From positions 62,001 through 126,000 of the forward strand of contig CALCKW010000004.1 in the NCBI GenBank assembly GCA_937965695.1: a stretch of DNA of 64,000 nt, given 5' to 3'. Of this stretch, positions 41,894-50,948 are shown piece after piece. A program made the translations under genes and the position numbers. The notes below the pieces were generated by a model. The model had not been told where the DNA came from, did no database searches, and saw nothing but the letters and a program-made list of their open reading frames with translations. Source of the stretch: an uncultured Granulosicoccaceae bacterium (GTDB taxonomy: Bacteria; Pseudomonadota; Gammaproteobacteria; CALCKW01). Every line of letters begins with the position of its first letter. The first letter of the stretch is position 1.

Positions 41894-43000
41894 TTAATCA
41901 CATTTGGACAGTTCGCCCGACGCTGTAAGAGCGGTGTACCAGGTGCTAGCCATCTTTGCGTAGCCACCGGTGTTTGGGTGGAGGCCAACCGTGTCGATAG
42001 TTATATTCGTCAAATCAGAACCGGCATCAAGCGCACTGTAGTGGTCAACAATCTCAACCTGGAAGTCGGGGTTGAGAGAATTGTCAAAACTCGCGTTTAA
42101 ACTGCTTTCCATTTCACTGTTAAATGTGTTGATCGTCGCTAGAGCCAGCGAGGAGTCTCCTGAAGTTCCATGGTAGGAAGGGATTATCTTCGCGACGAGC
42201 ACACTCAACGGTTGAGAATTAGTAGTTTGCCAGCTGCTCATGTTTGCGACTAGATTATTGACATTTGCTGCAGCAGTTGCCGTAGCAATAGATTGGTATA
42301 AATCGTTGGTACCAGAATGAGATAGGATCAAATCGGGTGTGGCAGCATTAAGATTTGTGTTTATCTGGCTTGCCAATTCATCCGTTCTAAAGCCTGGGTG
42401 ACCCTGGTGTGCTGTTGCGGTGTCTGCCAGTCCTGCATCTGCGCCTGCTTCTTCAGAACCAACAAAGTCCACAATATAGCCGTCGTTAGTGAGTTGGTCA
42501 TATAGCGCTTTTCTATAACCAATCGCCTGCGCAGCTCCAGGTTGGTTACCTGTTGGACCACTAAAACGTGTTACGCCATACGTGATGGAGTCACCAAGAG
42601 GCATGATGCGTTTCGCGCCGTATATCAGCGATACTTCAGCTGTATCGACCTGCATACCGTTTTCTAGCACAGCATAGGTGAAAGATGTTGAGTAGCCCTG
42701 TGCGCCGTTGGTATCAGCGCTGTAAGTGTAGTCGCCAGTGCTTTCGTTCATTGTCACCGAGCCGCGATTGGGCTGCGAAACGATACTGTATTGAAAGGTG
42801 CTACCGCTGGTGTCAGAGACTAGATCGGAAACCGTGCCAGCGTAAGTTCGAGCGGCTTCTGCAGCAACGAACGAGCAAAAGTCGCTGGCCGTTGGAGACC
42901 CGCCGCCGCCAGCATCTTCGTCACCACTGTCGCAGGCAGACACAAGGACTGAGGTGGTTACTATGAGTGCCGCTTTTGAAAGTCTGTTATAAAATGACAT
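41894..43000 (-). CDS. CE3-like SGNH hydrolase lipoprotein, paralogue of 39996-41123
   Basis: A 368-residue lipoprotein. The lipobox is LVSAC (Cys about 23) followed by Asp-Ser-Gly and a Gly-rich linker; Asp at +2 is an inner-membrane retention signal in enterobacteria. An Ig/VCBS-like part follows (PNRGSVTMNESTGDYTYSA). The SGNH domain starts RIMPLGDSITYGVTRF, with the nucleophile Ser in GDSIT, HQGHPGFRTDELA as block II, LILSHSGTNDLYQ as block III, and VGLHPNTGGYAKMA as block V. The domain order matches the gene beyond greB, so the two arose by duplication. An esterase on acetylated glycans is the likely role. Confidence 0.86.
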   Translation of the reverse strand: MSFYNRLSKAALIVTTSVLVSACDSGDEDAGGGGSPTASDFCSFVAAEAARTYAGTVSDLVSDTSGSTFQYSIVSQPNRGSVTMNESTGDYTYSADTNGAQGYSTSFTYAVLENGMQVDTAEVSLIYGAKRIMPLGDSITYGVTRFSGPTGNQPGAAQAIGYRKALYDQLTNDGYIVDFVGSEEAGADAGLADTATAHQGHPGFRTDELASQINTNLNAATPDLILSHSGTNDLYQSIATATAAANVNNLVANMSSWQTTNSQPLSVLVAKIIPSYHGTSGDSSLALATINTFNSEMESSLNASFDNSLNPDFQVEIVDHYSALDAGSDLTNITIDTVGLHPNTGGYAKMASTWYTALTASGELSKCD

Positions 43001-43270
43001 TATTTTGACGAATCCCTTTTTAAGTCTGATCTAACAAACTCTTGAATAAATGTTAGTTGTCTATGAAAGACAAAAATGCACGTAATCGTGCCCTAGGACA
43101 TTCATAGCAAATGTCGATCCGCAGACAGCCTGTGTCTTTGAACAAGTATTACACCGTGTGTAACATCGTATTTTGAATGATTTGCTGAACGCAATCACTG
43201 TCAACCAAGTCCAAAGTTTAGTGGATAAGCGGCCGCCATCGACGAAACTGCAAAAAATATTGTAGAAAGC

Positions 43271-43353
43271 TAGGGAACCTCAGGTTTGCAACGTGGCCGG
43301 GCTGAATGAAGGCGCTTCAACAGCGCGAATATGACTCGATCTGAGATTCCTAA
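43271..43353 (+). repeat. MITE-like intergenic repeat, internally deleted copy B
   Basis: An 83-base element with imperfect inverted ends: TAGGGAACCTCAG at the left, CGATCTGAGATTCCTAA at the right. The interior ACGTGGCCGGGCTGAAT and GACTCGATCTGA follow the right half of copy A closely, base for base over about 53 positions with scattered changes. The left interior half of copies A and C is missing. It lies in the 567-base gap 43001-43567, which holds no credible gene. Outside the element that gap shows a TTACAC-CGT-GTGTAA dyad near 43150. Confidence 0.68.
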
Positions 43354-43567
43354 GGCTTATGCGTTCGATAGACTTGTTTTACATAGTTTTTGTATTATTA
43401 ATTTAATTTTATGTTTTGCCCCAGCACAATCCAGACTTAATACAATTAAGTTAATCCTTTGCAACGTAGCTCAATAACCAGACGTCATTTGTGCCACTCT
43501 AACTCTAACTTTGAATAGGTTCAGTATAGAGAGCGACACAGTCTTGTAAAAATCGATTGAATGCTCT

Positions 43568-44431
43568 TCAAAGCTTATTGTCAGCGACTTGTACGTTAGC
43601 TTGGATGTAGGCCTCCTGCAGTCGTGCTGTTACAGGTCCGCGTTTCCCGTCACCAATACTTTCTCCATCAATGCTTGTCACTGGAAGTGCAAAACAAGAG
43701 GCTGAACTGATAAATGCTTCACGCGCATTTTTTGCTTCGCTAAGGGTGAAAGGGCGCTCTTCAAATTTCATTTGCATTGATTCAGCGCAGAGCTTTAGCG
43801 CAGCTCGGGTTGTGCCGTGCAATATATCGTTGCTCAGTGGACGCGTGACAATCGTTCCGTCTGCAGTGACGATAAACGCATTGTTGCTGGTGCCTTCTGT
43901 AACATATCCGTCTTGGACTAACCAAGCGTCTGATGCGCCCTGTGCTTTAGCTTGCATTTTTACCATCGATGGGTACAACAGTTGTACTGTTTTGATATCA
44001 CGTCGACCCCAGCGCTTGTCTTCTGCGCTAATTATTTTGATGCCTTCTTCCAGTTTGGCGTAGTTTAGCGCTTCTTGTTGTTGGGTAAATGCAACCAGTG
44101 TTGCAGGGGTGTCGGCACTTGGATATAAAAAATTGCGATCTGCTTCGCCGCGGCTCACTTGCAAGTAGACCAATCCTTGATCGATATTATTCCGCGCAAT
44201 TAGTTCTAAGTGAAGTGCCAGTATTTCACTGTCATCCGCTGGGGATGGCATATCCAACTCATTGAGCGAACGACGCAGTCGCGTCAGGTGGCGATCAAAA
44301 CTAACTAGCTGGCCACCGACCACAGTGGTAACTTCATAGACGGCATCGGCGAACAAAAACCCTCGATCGAAGACTGAAACCTTAGCTTCGTTTTCCGGCA
44401 GGTAGTCGCCGTTTACATAGACAGTGCGCAT
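43568..44431 (-). CDS. dat: D-amino acid aminotransferase
   Basis: A 287-residue class IV PLP transaminase, which exchanges amino groups between D-amino acids (typically D-Ala) and 2-oxo acids to give D-glutamate. It has the start TVYVNGDYLPENEAKVSVFD, Arg residues in RHLTRLRRSLNEL, the Schiff-base Lys in WGRRDIKTVQLLYPSM, and the PLP-phosphate region YVTEGTSNNAFIV. It is third in the operon dgcN-dgcA-dat, two bases after dgcA, which ties it to D-glutamate metabolism. A branched-chain-type specificity is less likely given the NFLYPS and RRDIKT segments. Confidence 0.88.
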   Translation of the reverse strand: MRTVYVNGDYLPENEAKVSVFDRGFLFADAVYEVTTVVGGQLVSFDRHLTRLRRSLNELDMPSPADDSEILALHLELIARNNIDQGLVYLQVSRGEADRNFLYPSADTPATLVAFTQQQEALNYAKLEEGIKIISAEDKRWGRRDIKTVQLLYPSMVKMQAKAQGASDAWLVQDGYVTEGTSNNAFIVTADGTIVTRPLSNDILHGTTRAALKLCAESMQMKFEERPFTLSEAKNAREAFISSASCFALPVTSIDGESIGDGKRGPVTARLQEAYIQANVQVADNKL

Positions 44432-44433
44432 TT

Positions 44434-45411
44434 CTATCCCCAGAGTTTTGTTGATGCGGGTGCTATTTTTGAGCCGGTATAGTGTAGCCCTTCCGGACGA
44501 TCTTCAGCTAACAATAACGGGCCATCTAAATCGACGTAGCGTGTTCCCTCCGCAACCAACATTGCAGGTGCCATTGCCAATGAACTCGCAACCATACATC
44601 CCACCATTATGCCAAGATTGGATCGCTGCGCGGCGTCGCGCAGAGCGAGTGCTTCTGTCAGGCCACCAGTTTTATCGAGCTTTATATTGATAAAATCGTA
44701 TTTGCCTTGCAGATCGACTAAAGACGCCCGGTCATGGCAGGATTCATCAGCACAGAGCGGCACGGGTCTGTCTATACCCAGAAGCGCTTGGTCCTTAGCT
44801 GCGGGCAATGGCTGCTCCACAAGATCAACACCCAGTTTGATTAAATGAGGAGCTAGTGATTGATACAGCGCTAAATCCCAACCTTCATTGGCGTCGACAA
44901 TGAGTCTCGCAGTGGGAGCCCCTTTGCGCACCGCTTCGAGGCGAGCCATGTCTTCTTCACCACCTAATTTAATCTTTAGCAAGGGGCGGTGTGCTTCACG
45001 CGTTGCCTTTGCTTGCATCGCTTCGGGTTGTTCCAAAGGCAAGGTGTAGGCGGTGGTCAATGGGGTTGGTGCTGGGAGACCGAGTAACTGCCAAACAGGC
45101 TGGCCACTGTGCTTGGCTTTTAAGTCCCAAAGCGCACAATCGACTGCATTTCTAGCGGCTCCAGGCGGGAGACGTTCTTGAAGTGTGTTGTTATCTAGAT
45201 CTGCTAGACCGTTTTGCAGCGATTCAATTTGTTGCAACACGCTTTCGATTGATTCGCCGTAGCGAGCGTAAGGTAAGCATTCACCGCGCCCACAAAAACC
45301 ATCGGCATGCAGCTCGACTTCGACGACGTGCGCTTCAGTACGAGATCCTCTAGAAATACTAAATACTTCTGCCAGTGGAAAAGTGAGCGCGCGTGCAGTT
45401 AGTTTGATCAC
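44434..45411 (-). CDS. dgcA: N-acetyl-D-glutamate racemase DgcA (enolase superfamily)
   Basis: A 325-residue enolase-superfamily enzyme of the muconate-lactonizing/dipeptide-epimerase group. Catalytic Lys is in LLKIKLGGEED (KxK). Metal ligands are Asp in LIVDANEGWD, Glu in LVEQPLP and Asp in LCADESCHD, and the second acid/base Lys is in NIKLDKTGGLTEA. Relatives include L-Ala-D/L-Glu epimerase. Because it overlaps a DUF1611 (DgcN) gene by four bases, the better call is DgcA, which racemises N-acetyl-D-Glu to N-acetyl-L-Glu. That choice rests on context. Confidence 0.87.
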   Translation of the reverse strand: MIKLTARALTFPLAEVFSISRGSRTEAHVVEVELHADGFCGRGECLPYARYGESIESVLQQIESLQNGLADLDNNTLQERLPPGAARNAVDCALWDLKAKHSGQPVWQLLGLPAPTPLTTAYTLPLEQPEAMQAKATREAHRPLLKIKLGGEEDMARLEAVRKGAPTARLIVDANEGWDLALYQSLAPHLIKLGVDLVEQPLPAAKDQALLGIDRPVPLCADESCHDRASLVDLQGKYDFINIKLDKTGGLTEALALRDAAQRSNLGIMVGCMVASSLAMAPAMLVAEGTRYVDLDGPLLLAEDRPEGLHYTGSKIAPASTKLWG

Positions 45412-46403
45412 TGCAGGGCATCCGCAAGCCTAGTTCCACCGTGGCGATAGGGGTCTATGGTTGGCAGCCCCATGCGTTGCTCAGTCTGCTCAAGATAATG
45501 ACTGGCTGCGTCGTCATCCATCGCTGCGGTGTTAATAGAGATACCCACGACTTTGCAGGCTGGATTGACCACCTGCGCCAACGGCAAAGCGGTGTCTCGC
45601 AACTGTTCTAGAGTGGGTAGTTGATAGTGAGGCAGGCCGCGCATGTGTCCACGAGTGGGTTCATGACACAGAATCAGTGCGTCAGGGGCGGCACCGTGTA
45701 TCAACGCCATAGTGACGCCGCTAAAAGAAGGGTGAAACAAACTGCCTTGGCCTTCAACCAGGTCCCAATGATCGGTGTCGTTCGGGGGAGTTATAGTCTC
45801 GACTGCACCCGCCATAAAATCGGCCACAACCGCATCCAATGGAACACCGCCACCGGTGATTAAAATTCCCGTCTGGCCAGTTGCGCGAAAGCTTGCTTTA
45901 CGTCCCTGCGCGAGCATTTCTTTTTCCAAGGCTAGCGCCGTGTACATTTTGCCTACTGAGCAATCCGTACCTACAGCGAGACATCTATTTCCTGCACGCA
46001 GTCGACCGTCAGCGATGGGGTAAGCTTCAGTGGCTTCACGCACGTCTAAAAGGCGCCGGCCATGCGTTTTTGCGGCTTCAACTAAGCGTGGTTGATCGCG
46101 CAGGAGGTTGTGTAGGCCGCTCGCGATGTCTAGACCACTCGCCAGAGCTTGCTCAAATACCGTTAACCAAGAATCACTAATGACACCGCCGCGATTAGCC
46201 ACACCAACAATTAGTGTGCGAGCTCCTCTAGCTTGTGCTTCTTTAATGGTGAGATCGGCCAATCCTAGGTCTGCTTGGCAATCGGGTAGGCGAATCTGCC
46301 CGAGACAGCGGTCAGGTCGCCAATCGGCGATTCCGCGAGCCACTTTTGCCGCTAGTTGGTCGGCGGCATCACCGAGGAATAATAAATAAGGTGCTTCAAT
46401 CAC
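45408..46403 (-). CDS. dgcN: D-glutamate N-acetyltransferase DgcN (DUF1611)
   Basis: A 331-residue DUF1611 protein, the family now assigned to D-Glu N-acetylation with acetyl-CoA. It has the N-terminal segment LLFLGDAADQLAAKVARGIA and GVANRGGVISDSW. The P-loop-like GTDCSVGKMYTALALEKEML is followed by RATGQTGILITGGGVPLDAV and VEGQGSLFHPSFSGVTMALI. Length and all segments are typical. It is the first gene of dgcN-dgcA-dat; its promoter must lie in the 128 bases before cysH ends. Confidence 0.9.
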   Translation of the reverse strand: MIEAPYLLFLGDAADQLAAKVARGIADWRPDRCLGQIRLPDCQADLGLADLTIKEAQARGARTLIVGVANRGGVISDSWLTVFEQALASGLDIASGLHNLLRDQPRLVEAAKTHGRRLLDVREATEAYPIADGRLRAGNRCLAVGTDCSVGKMYTALALEKEMLAQGRKASFRATGQTGILITGGGVPLDAVVADFMAGAVETITPPNDTDHWDLVEGQGSLFHPSFSGVTMALIHGAAPDALILCHEPTRGHMRGLPHYQLPTLEQLRDTALPLAQVVNPACKVVGISINTAAMDDDAASHYLEQTEQRMGLPTIDPYRHGGTRLADALQ

Positions 46404-46531
46404 AGGCTGTCCTCTGCAAGGCTAGGCCCCATCGGCCCGTCAATGGAGATTATGGCACCGTCTGATCTTAGACAGGAAGTCTTTGCAGAGACTAGTGTGA
46501 GAAAAAATAGCGTGTTATCAGTGTTTTTTTC

Positions 46532-47179
46532 TCAACGGGGGGCGTGCAGACCACACTCTCTGCTCGACAATCCCTTGGTTGGGTCAAAATAATTGCTTTC
46601 GGCTGGCAAGTCTCGAGAGCTAAGGTAACCCTCCATTTCTGCTTCGCTGTAATTGAAAAACGGCGCTACCCGGATAAGGTTTTCGCGTGCTTCAGTGACG
46701 ATTGAAAGTCGACGTCGGTGTGCCGTCTCGTCGCGACGAATACCCGTTAGCCAAATATCGGGTTGCAGCTCCTTCAGCGCTCTGTCAAATGGCTCTAGTT
46801 TCACCTGCGTGGCAAAGTGGTTGTGCTGCGGATCATCGAGATCTGGTACTCCGCCTAGCTGAGCCAATATCCAAGCACTGGACTGCTTAGGTGAATAGAT
46901 ATGCATCACGGGGTTGTAGCGTTTAATTAGGGCTTTGGCAAATCCGTAAGTAGCAGTGGTGTTGAACCCGTGATCAACCCACAAGACAGGCACCGTCGAA
47001 TCAAGGCTAAGCACCGCATCCAATAGAACACCAGCGTGCGGGCCAAAGCTTGTTGTTAACAAGGGTTTTTTTGATGTATTTAATGCCCATTTAATGATCT
47101 GCTCTGGATTTGCAAGCGCGAGCTTTTGGCTATCAAGCTCGCATTGCGCTGACAAGGGCGATTGCTGAACTTGGCTCAT
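46532..47179 (-). CDS. cysH: phosphoadenylyl-sulfate reductase
   Basis: A 215-residue cytoplasmic enzyme reducing PAPS to sulfite with thioredoxin. The PP-loop is TTSFGPHAGVLLDAVL, substrate contacts are WLTGIRRDETAHRR, and the C-terminal catalytic Cys is in SSRECGLH. The paired Cys of iron-sulfur APS reductases (CC...CxxC) are absent, so the PAPS-using type is favoured. ATG 47179 overlaps the DUF934 stop by four bases; the frame is open further upstream only within that gene. Confidence 0.92.
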   Translation of the reverse strand: MSQVQQSPLSAQCELDSQKLALANPEQIIKWALNTSKKPLLTTSFGPHAGVLLDAVLSLDSTVPVLWVDHGFNTTATYGFAKALIKRYNPVMHIYSPKQSSAWILAQLGGVPDLDDPQHNHFATQVKLEPFDRALKELQPDIWLTGIRRDETAHRRRLSIVTEARENLIRVAPFFNYSEAEMEGYLSSRDLPAESNYFDPTKGLSSRECGLHAPR

Positions 47180-47616
47180 GCTGAAACTTGCACGCGCAAC
47201 TCCACCAAAGCTTTTTGCCAATCCGCTACATTGATATCTGCAGCGCACTCAAAACTGTCAATGCCCACCTGCGACATAAAGTCAATCTGATCACGGCGCA
47301 CATCGCCAGTCGCAATTAACTCACCTTCAAATTGGTGTAACTGCCGCAGATGGCGTGCGTGACTATAGCCTCGTCCATCCGTAAATACGGGAAAGGCTAT
47401 GCCTAGTTGCAATTGCGCAAGCAATTCGGCGGGGAACTGCTCGAGGTCATCATCGGGCTGGATAACAGCTAACCATGGACCTTTCAATTCCAACCATTGT
47501 TTGGGATCGCTCAGAAAATCTGAAAGTGCCACAAAGCGATCCGCTTGGGCCTTTTCGCCAGAGACATGTTGCACCCATTCCTGTTGTTCTAGTTTTCCAT
47601 TACGCAGCAGTGGCAT
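47176..47616 (-). CDS. DUF934 protein of the sulfite-reduction operon
   Basis: A 146-residue soluble DUF934 protein. The family core is visible: LAVIQPDDDLEQFPAELLAQ, then QLGIAFPVFTDGRGYSHAR and GELIATGDVRRDQIDFM. These proteins accompany siroheme sulfite reductases in many proteobacteria, and the biochemical role is not established. It overlaps cysI by 17 bases and cysH by four, so all three are coupled. ATG 47616 has GGAGAAAG upstream. Confidence 0.9.
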   Translation of the reverse strand: MPLLRNGKLEQQEWVQHVSGEKAQADRFVALSDFLSDPKQWLELKGPWLAVIQPDDDLEQFPAELLAQLQLGIAFPVFTDGRGYSHARHLRQLHQFEGELIATGDVRRDQIDFMSQVGIDSFECAADINVADWQKALVELRVQVSA

Positions 47617-49246
47617 AAACTTTCTCCTGAAATACTTCGATGCCTACTCGGTCTAGGGTCTCTATAAAACTCTCTTCAGGTTCGCGTTGAGCGAGATAAA
47701 CTGAAAGAATTTCATCGACCGTGTTTGCTACTTCGGTTTTGGCCACAGCTCGGCCAAGTCTTTTACCAATGCGTGCACCATCACCAGAGTGACCGCCGAG
47801 TGTAAGCTGATACCATTCGACGCCTTTTTTCTCGACACCGAGAACACCAATGTCAGCAACGTGATGATGCGCACATGCATTCATGCATCCCGATACGCGA
47901 ATTTTAATTTCGCCCAAGTCATGTAGAAAATCTAGATTGCTAAAGCGCTCATTGATTTGGTCCCAGATAGCAATAGAGCTAGCATTCGCCAGTGAACAGT
48001 AATCCATACCGGGGCAGATGATCATATCAGCCATAGTGCCAATGTTGGCTTCTGCAAGGTCAACCGCTAGTAAATCCTTGTAGAGACTGGGCAGGTCTTC
48101 GGTAGGCACATGCGCCAAGACTAAATTTTGATCGTGGGTTGAGCGCAATTCACCTTGGCTGTGTCGATCTGCTAGATCAGCGAGTGCTAACATCTGCTCT
48201 GAAGTAATATCGCCTGCAGGTAAGCGGGGTGACTTCAAGGATACGTTGACCACGGTGTAGCCACTTTTTTTGTGTGGCTGTGTATTTTGTGACAACCAAC
48301 CTTTGTACGTGTGGCTTTGCTCTGCAGCCACTTCTGGTTCACTGCTGCGCTCTGGGAGGTCTACTGCAAAATCCGCTTTTATTTCTGCGATGCGCGCCGG
48401 TTCCCAAGCGGGGGCAAACGCTCGGCTTTTAGCCCATTCAGCTTCCACTTGATCGCGAAACTTATCGATGCCGATGGCGTTGACCAGAATTTTGATACGC
48501 GCCTTGTATATGTTATCGCGACGTCCAGCCAAGTTATAGACTCGGAGGGTTGCTTCCAAATAACTCAACAAATGCTCTGGTGCGAGAGCTTCGTGCAACA
48601 CTTGGGCAATGTGTGGGGTGCGGCCTAATCCTCCACCGACGAGAACCTTAAAGCGGACTTCACCGTCTTCGTTGTGGAAAATACGCAACCCAATATCATG
48701 CACAGCCACCGCTGCGCGATCTTTGGTCGCACCGCTGACGGCTATTTTAAATTTGCGTGGTAGCCAGTTGAACTCTGGCTGAAAGTTTGCCCACTGACGA
48801 ATGTACTCACACCACGGTCGAGGGTCTTCAACTTCATCACCCGCTGCTCCCGCTAGGGGATCAGTGGTGACGTTGCGAATGCAGTTGCCACTGGTCTGGA
48901 TCGCGTGCATATCGACATCGGCGAGCGTCTGCAGTACATCAGGGATATCGTCCATCTCGATCCAGTTGTACTGGATGTTTTGACGCGTGGTCATGTGTCC
49001 AAAACCGCGATCCCACTTTGAGCCTATCGTCGCGAGTGCGCGCAATTGTTTGCTACTAAACAATCCGTAGGGAATAGCTACCCGCAACATGGGGGCGTGG
49101 CGTTGAACATAAACGCCGTTGCGCAGGCGCAATTGCTTAAATTCGTCTTCATCGAGTTCACCCGCGCGAAATCGACCGAGTTGATCGCGGAACTGGTCGA
49201 CGCGCTGCTGTACGAGGGCGCGGTCGACTGTTTGATATTGGTACAC
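47600..49246 (-). CDS. cysI: siroheme/4Fe-4S sulfite reductase hemoprotein (CysI-like)
   Basis: A 548-residue nitrite/sulfite reductase. Substrate-binding Arg/Lys segments include GHMTTRQNIQYNW and the ferredoxin-like half with TSGNCIRNVTTDPLAG. The metal centre is ligated by two Cys pairs: CPGMDYCSLA (C-x5-C) and SGCMNACAHHHVAD (C-x3-C), the last Cys bridging to siroheme. Location beside DUF934 and cysH argues for sulfite reduction in cysteine synthesis, not nitrite. Start is GTG 49246 with GGAG eight bases upstream. Confidence 0.92.
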   Translation of the reverse strand: MYQYQTVDRALVQQRVDQFRDQLGRFRAGELDEDEFKQLRLRNGVYVQRHAPMLRVAIPYGLFSSKQLRALATIGSKWDRGFGHMTTRQNIQYNWIEMDDIPDVLQTLADVDMHAIQTSGNCIRNVTTDPLAGAAGDEVEDPRPWCEYIRQWANFQPEFNWLPRKFKIAVSGATKDRAAVAVHDIGLRIFHNEDGEVRFKVLVGGGLGRTPHIAQVLHEALAPEHLLSYLEATLRVYNLAGRRDNIYKARIKILVNAIGIDKFRDQVEAEWAKSRAFAPAWEPARIAEIKADFAVDLPERSSEPEVAAEQSHTYKGWLSQNTQPHKKSGYTVVNVSLKSPRLPAGDITSEQMLALADLADRHSQGELRSTHDQNLVLAHVPTEDLPSLYKDLLAVDLAEANIGTMADMIICPGMDYCSLANASSIAIWDQINERFSNLDFLHDLGEIKIRVSGCMNACAHHHVADIGVLGVEKKGVEWYQLTLGGHSGDGARIGKRLGRAVAKTEVANTVDEILSVYLAQREPEESFIETLDRVGIEVFQEKVYATAA

Positions 49247-49407
49247 GGAGGAACTCCAGCAAAGTTAGTTTCAATGGAGTGTGCGGCGCGTCCGGCTGGA
49301 GTTGAAATACCGTTCGGATCTATGGTTATTCAGCTTTAAGTGGTGCGCGTTTAGTATTTGATTTAAAAGACAAAATAGACCATAGCCTCGAGTGGATACT
49401 CGCAATT

Positions 49408-49573
49408 TAGCGGGCTTCGGATTAAGTCATGCCCGCGCTGTCGACGCGCTATGTTTGGCCCGACCGCGCCCAACGTTAGCCAATAACATCAGTACTGGCG
49501 TTGATTAGCTCTTTCCTAGGTCCAAATTTTTCAAGCTGACGTCACTCAACGAACTTGATCTGAGGCTCACTAA
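49408..49573 (-). repeat. MITE-like intergenic repeat, copy C (inverted relative to A)
   Basis: An element of about 166 bases with imperfect inverted ends of about 23 bases: TTTAGCGGGCTTCGGATTAA at the left, and the reverse complement of GTTAGTGAGCCTCAGATCAA at the right. Read on the minus strand its interior lines up with copy A along its whole length, including GGGCCAAACATAGCGCGTCG and a GAAAAATTTGGACC block. It occupies most of the 340-base gap 49247-49586 and ends 13 bases before the aminotransferase stop. The gap holds no credible gene. Confidence 0.7.
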
Positions 49574-49586
49574 CTCTTTGTTTATT

Positions 49587-50948
49587 TTAGAGTTCGGCAG
49601 CCACTTCATCGAGTGATAGGGCCAACTTGTCGAAAAGCTCGTCAAGTTCTTGGGCTGTGATAATCAGCGGCGGGCAAATTGCGACTGAATCGCCAGGGGT
49701 CGGACGCAAAATAAGCCCATGGCTCTGGCATTTTGCAGCGACCTTAGCTGCCATCTTTTCTTCTGGCGGAAATTGCATTCTGCTTTCTTTGTTAGCGACT
49801 ATTTCAATAGCGCCGATCAAGCCGACGCCTCGCGCTTGGCCAACAAGCGTTTTGACTTCTAACTCGGCTAGCCTTGCCATGAACTGAGGTTCTAACGCTT
49901 TGACGTGCTCGATTAAATTGCGTTCTTTATAGAGGTTGAGCGTTTCTATGGCGACCGCCGCAGAGACTGGATGGCCCCCATAAGTGTTGCCTGTACCAAA
50001 GACCCCAAACTGACCGCTGTACTCTTCAATTGCGTTATAAACACGGTCTGCGACCAAAACGGCACCGATAGGCAAATAGGCAGACGAGAGTTGCTTGGCA
50101 GTCGTCATCAAATCGGGCTTGATACCAAATCTGTCTGACCCGAACATTTCGCCAGTGCGGCCAAAGCCACAGATAACTTCATCGGCGATCATCAGAATGT
50201 CGTGTTTGCGCAGTATTTTTTGCACGCCTTCAAAATACCCATCCGGTGGGATCAGCACACCGCCTGCTCCCATGACAGGCTCGGCGATAAAAGCACCAAC
50301 AGTCTCAGGACCTTCATGTTCGATCATTTGCTCCAATGATTCCACCAACCGCGAACTGTACTCAGCTTCGCTCTCACCAGGCAGGCTGTATCTGTAATAA
50401 TGGGGGGCATCCGCATGCAACGAACCAGCCGCTGGTAGGTCGAATCCTCCATGTACATAAGGCAGACCAGTGAGTGATGCACCGGCAACGGTGACACCGT
50501 GATAGGCGCGCTGGCGAGCGATGATTTTCTTTTTGTTGCTGCGTCCAAGTGCATTGTTGTAGTAACTAACCAGCTTTATCGCTGTATCTACTGCCTCAGA
50601 GCCGGAATTGACAAAAAAGGCGCGATTGACGCCCTCGGGAGCCAACTCTGCAAGCATCGCGGACAAAACGATAGCGGGTTCGGTGGAACGATGAGCAAAC
50701 ATGTGAGAGTAGGGCAGTTTAGCAAACTGCTTCGCGGCGGCTTCCGCTAGTCGTGATTCGCTGAAACCCAGCCCGGCACACCAAAGACCCGCCATGCCCT
50801 CTATGTACCGCTGACCTTTGTCGTCGATGACATAGACACCGTCACCACCGGTGATTATGAAGGGGCCTTGCTGTTGGTGTGCAGACAAATTGGTGTATGG
50901 GTGGAGCGCAAAGTCCCTGTCAAGTTGATCAAGCTGAGTGGTGGACAT
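49587..50948 (-). CDS. class III omega-amino acid:pyruvate aminotransferase
   Basis: A 453-residue PLP-dependent class III transaminase. The N-terminal segment HPYTNLSAHQQQGPFIITGG is typical of the omega-aminotransferase (putrescine, beta-alanine or taurine) group. PLP residues are in FFVNSGSEAVDTAIKLV, QRAYHGVTVAGASLTGLP and ILMIADEVICGFGRTG, with the Schiff-base Lys in LMTTAKQLSSAYLPIGAV. ATG 50948 is chosen for GGAG seven bases upstream. The gene stands alone, so the donor cannot be named; polyamine or beta-alanine catabolism are both reasonable. Confidence 0.88.
   Translation of the reverse strand: MSTTQLDQLDRDFALHPYTNLSAHQQQGPFIITGGDGVYVIDDKGQRYIEGMAGLWCAGLGFSESRLAEAAAKQFAKLPYSHMFAHRSTEPAIVLSAMLAELAPEGVNRAFFVNSGSEAVDTAIKLVSYYNNALGRSNKKKIIARQRAYHGVTVAGASLTGLPYVHGGFDLPAAGSLHADAPHYYRYSLPGESEAEYSSRLVESLEQMIEHEGPETVGAFIAEPVMGAGGVLIPPDGYFEGVQKILRKHDILMIADEVICGFGRTGEMFGSDRFGIKPDLMTTAKQLSSAYLPIGAVLVADRVYNAIEEYSGQFGVFGTGNTYGGHPVSAAVAIETLNLYKERNLIEHVKALEPQFMARLAELEVKTLVGQARGVGLIGAIEIVANKESRMQFPPEEKMAAKVAAKCQSHGLILRPTPGDSVAICPPLIITAQELDELFDKLALSLDEVAAEL

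Noticed and set aside
43140-43170. TTACAC-CGT-GTGTAA dyad as a defined operator
   Set aside because: Short arms in an AT-rich gap more than 120 bases from the nearest start. Mentioned only within the description of the gap.
46532-47179. Iron-sulfur APS reductase
   Set aside because: The paired Cys motifs that hold the 4Fe-4S cluster are missing; only the C-terminal ECGLH Cys is present.
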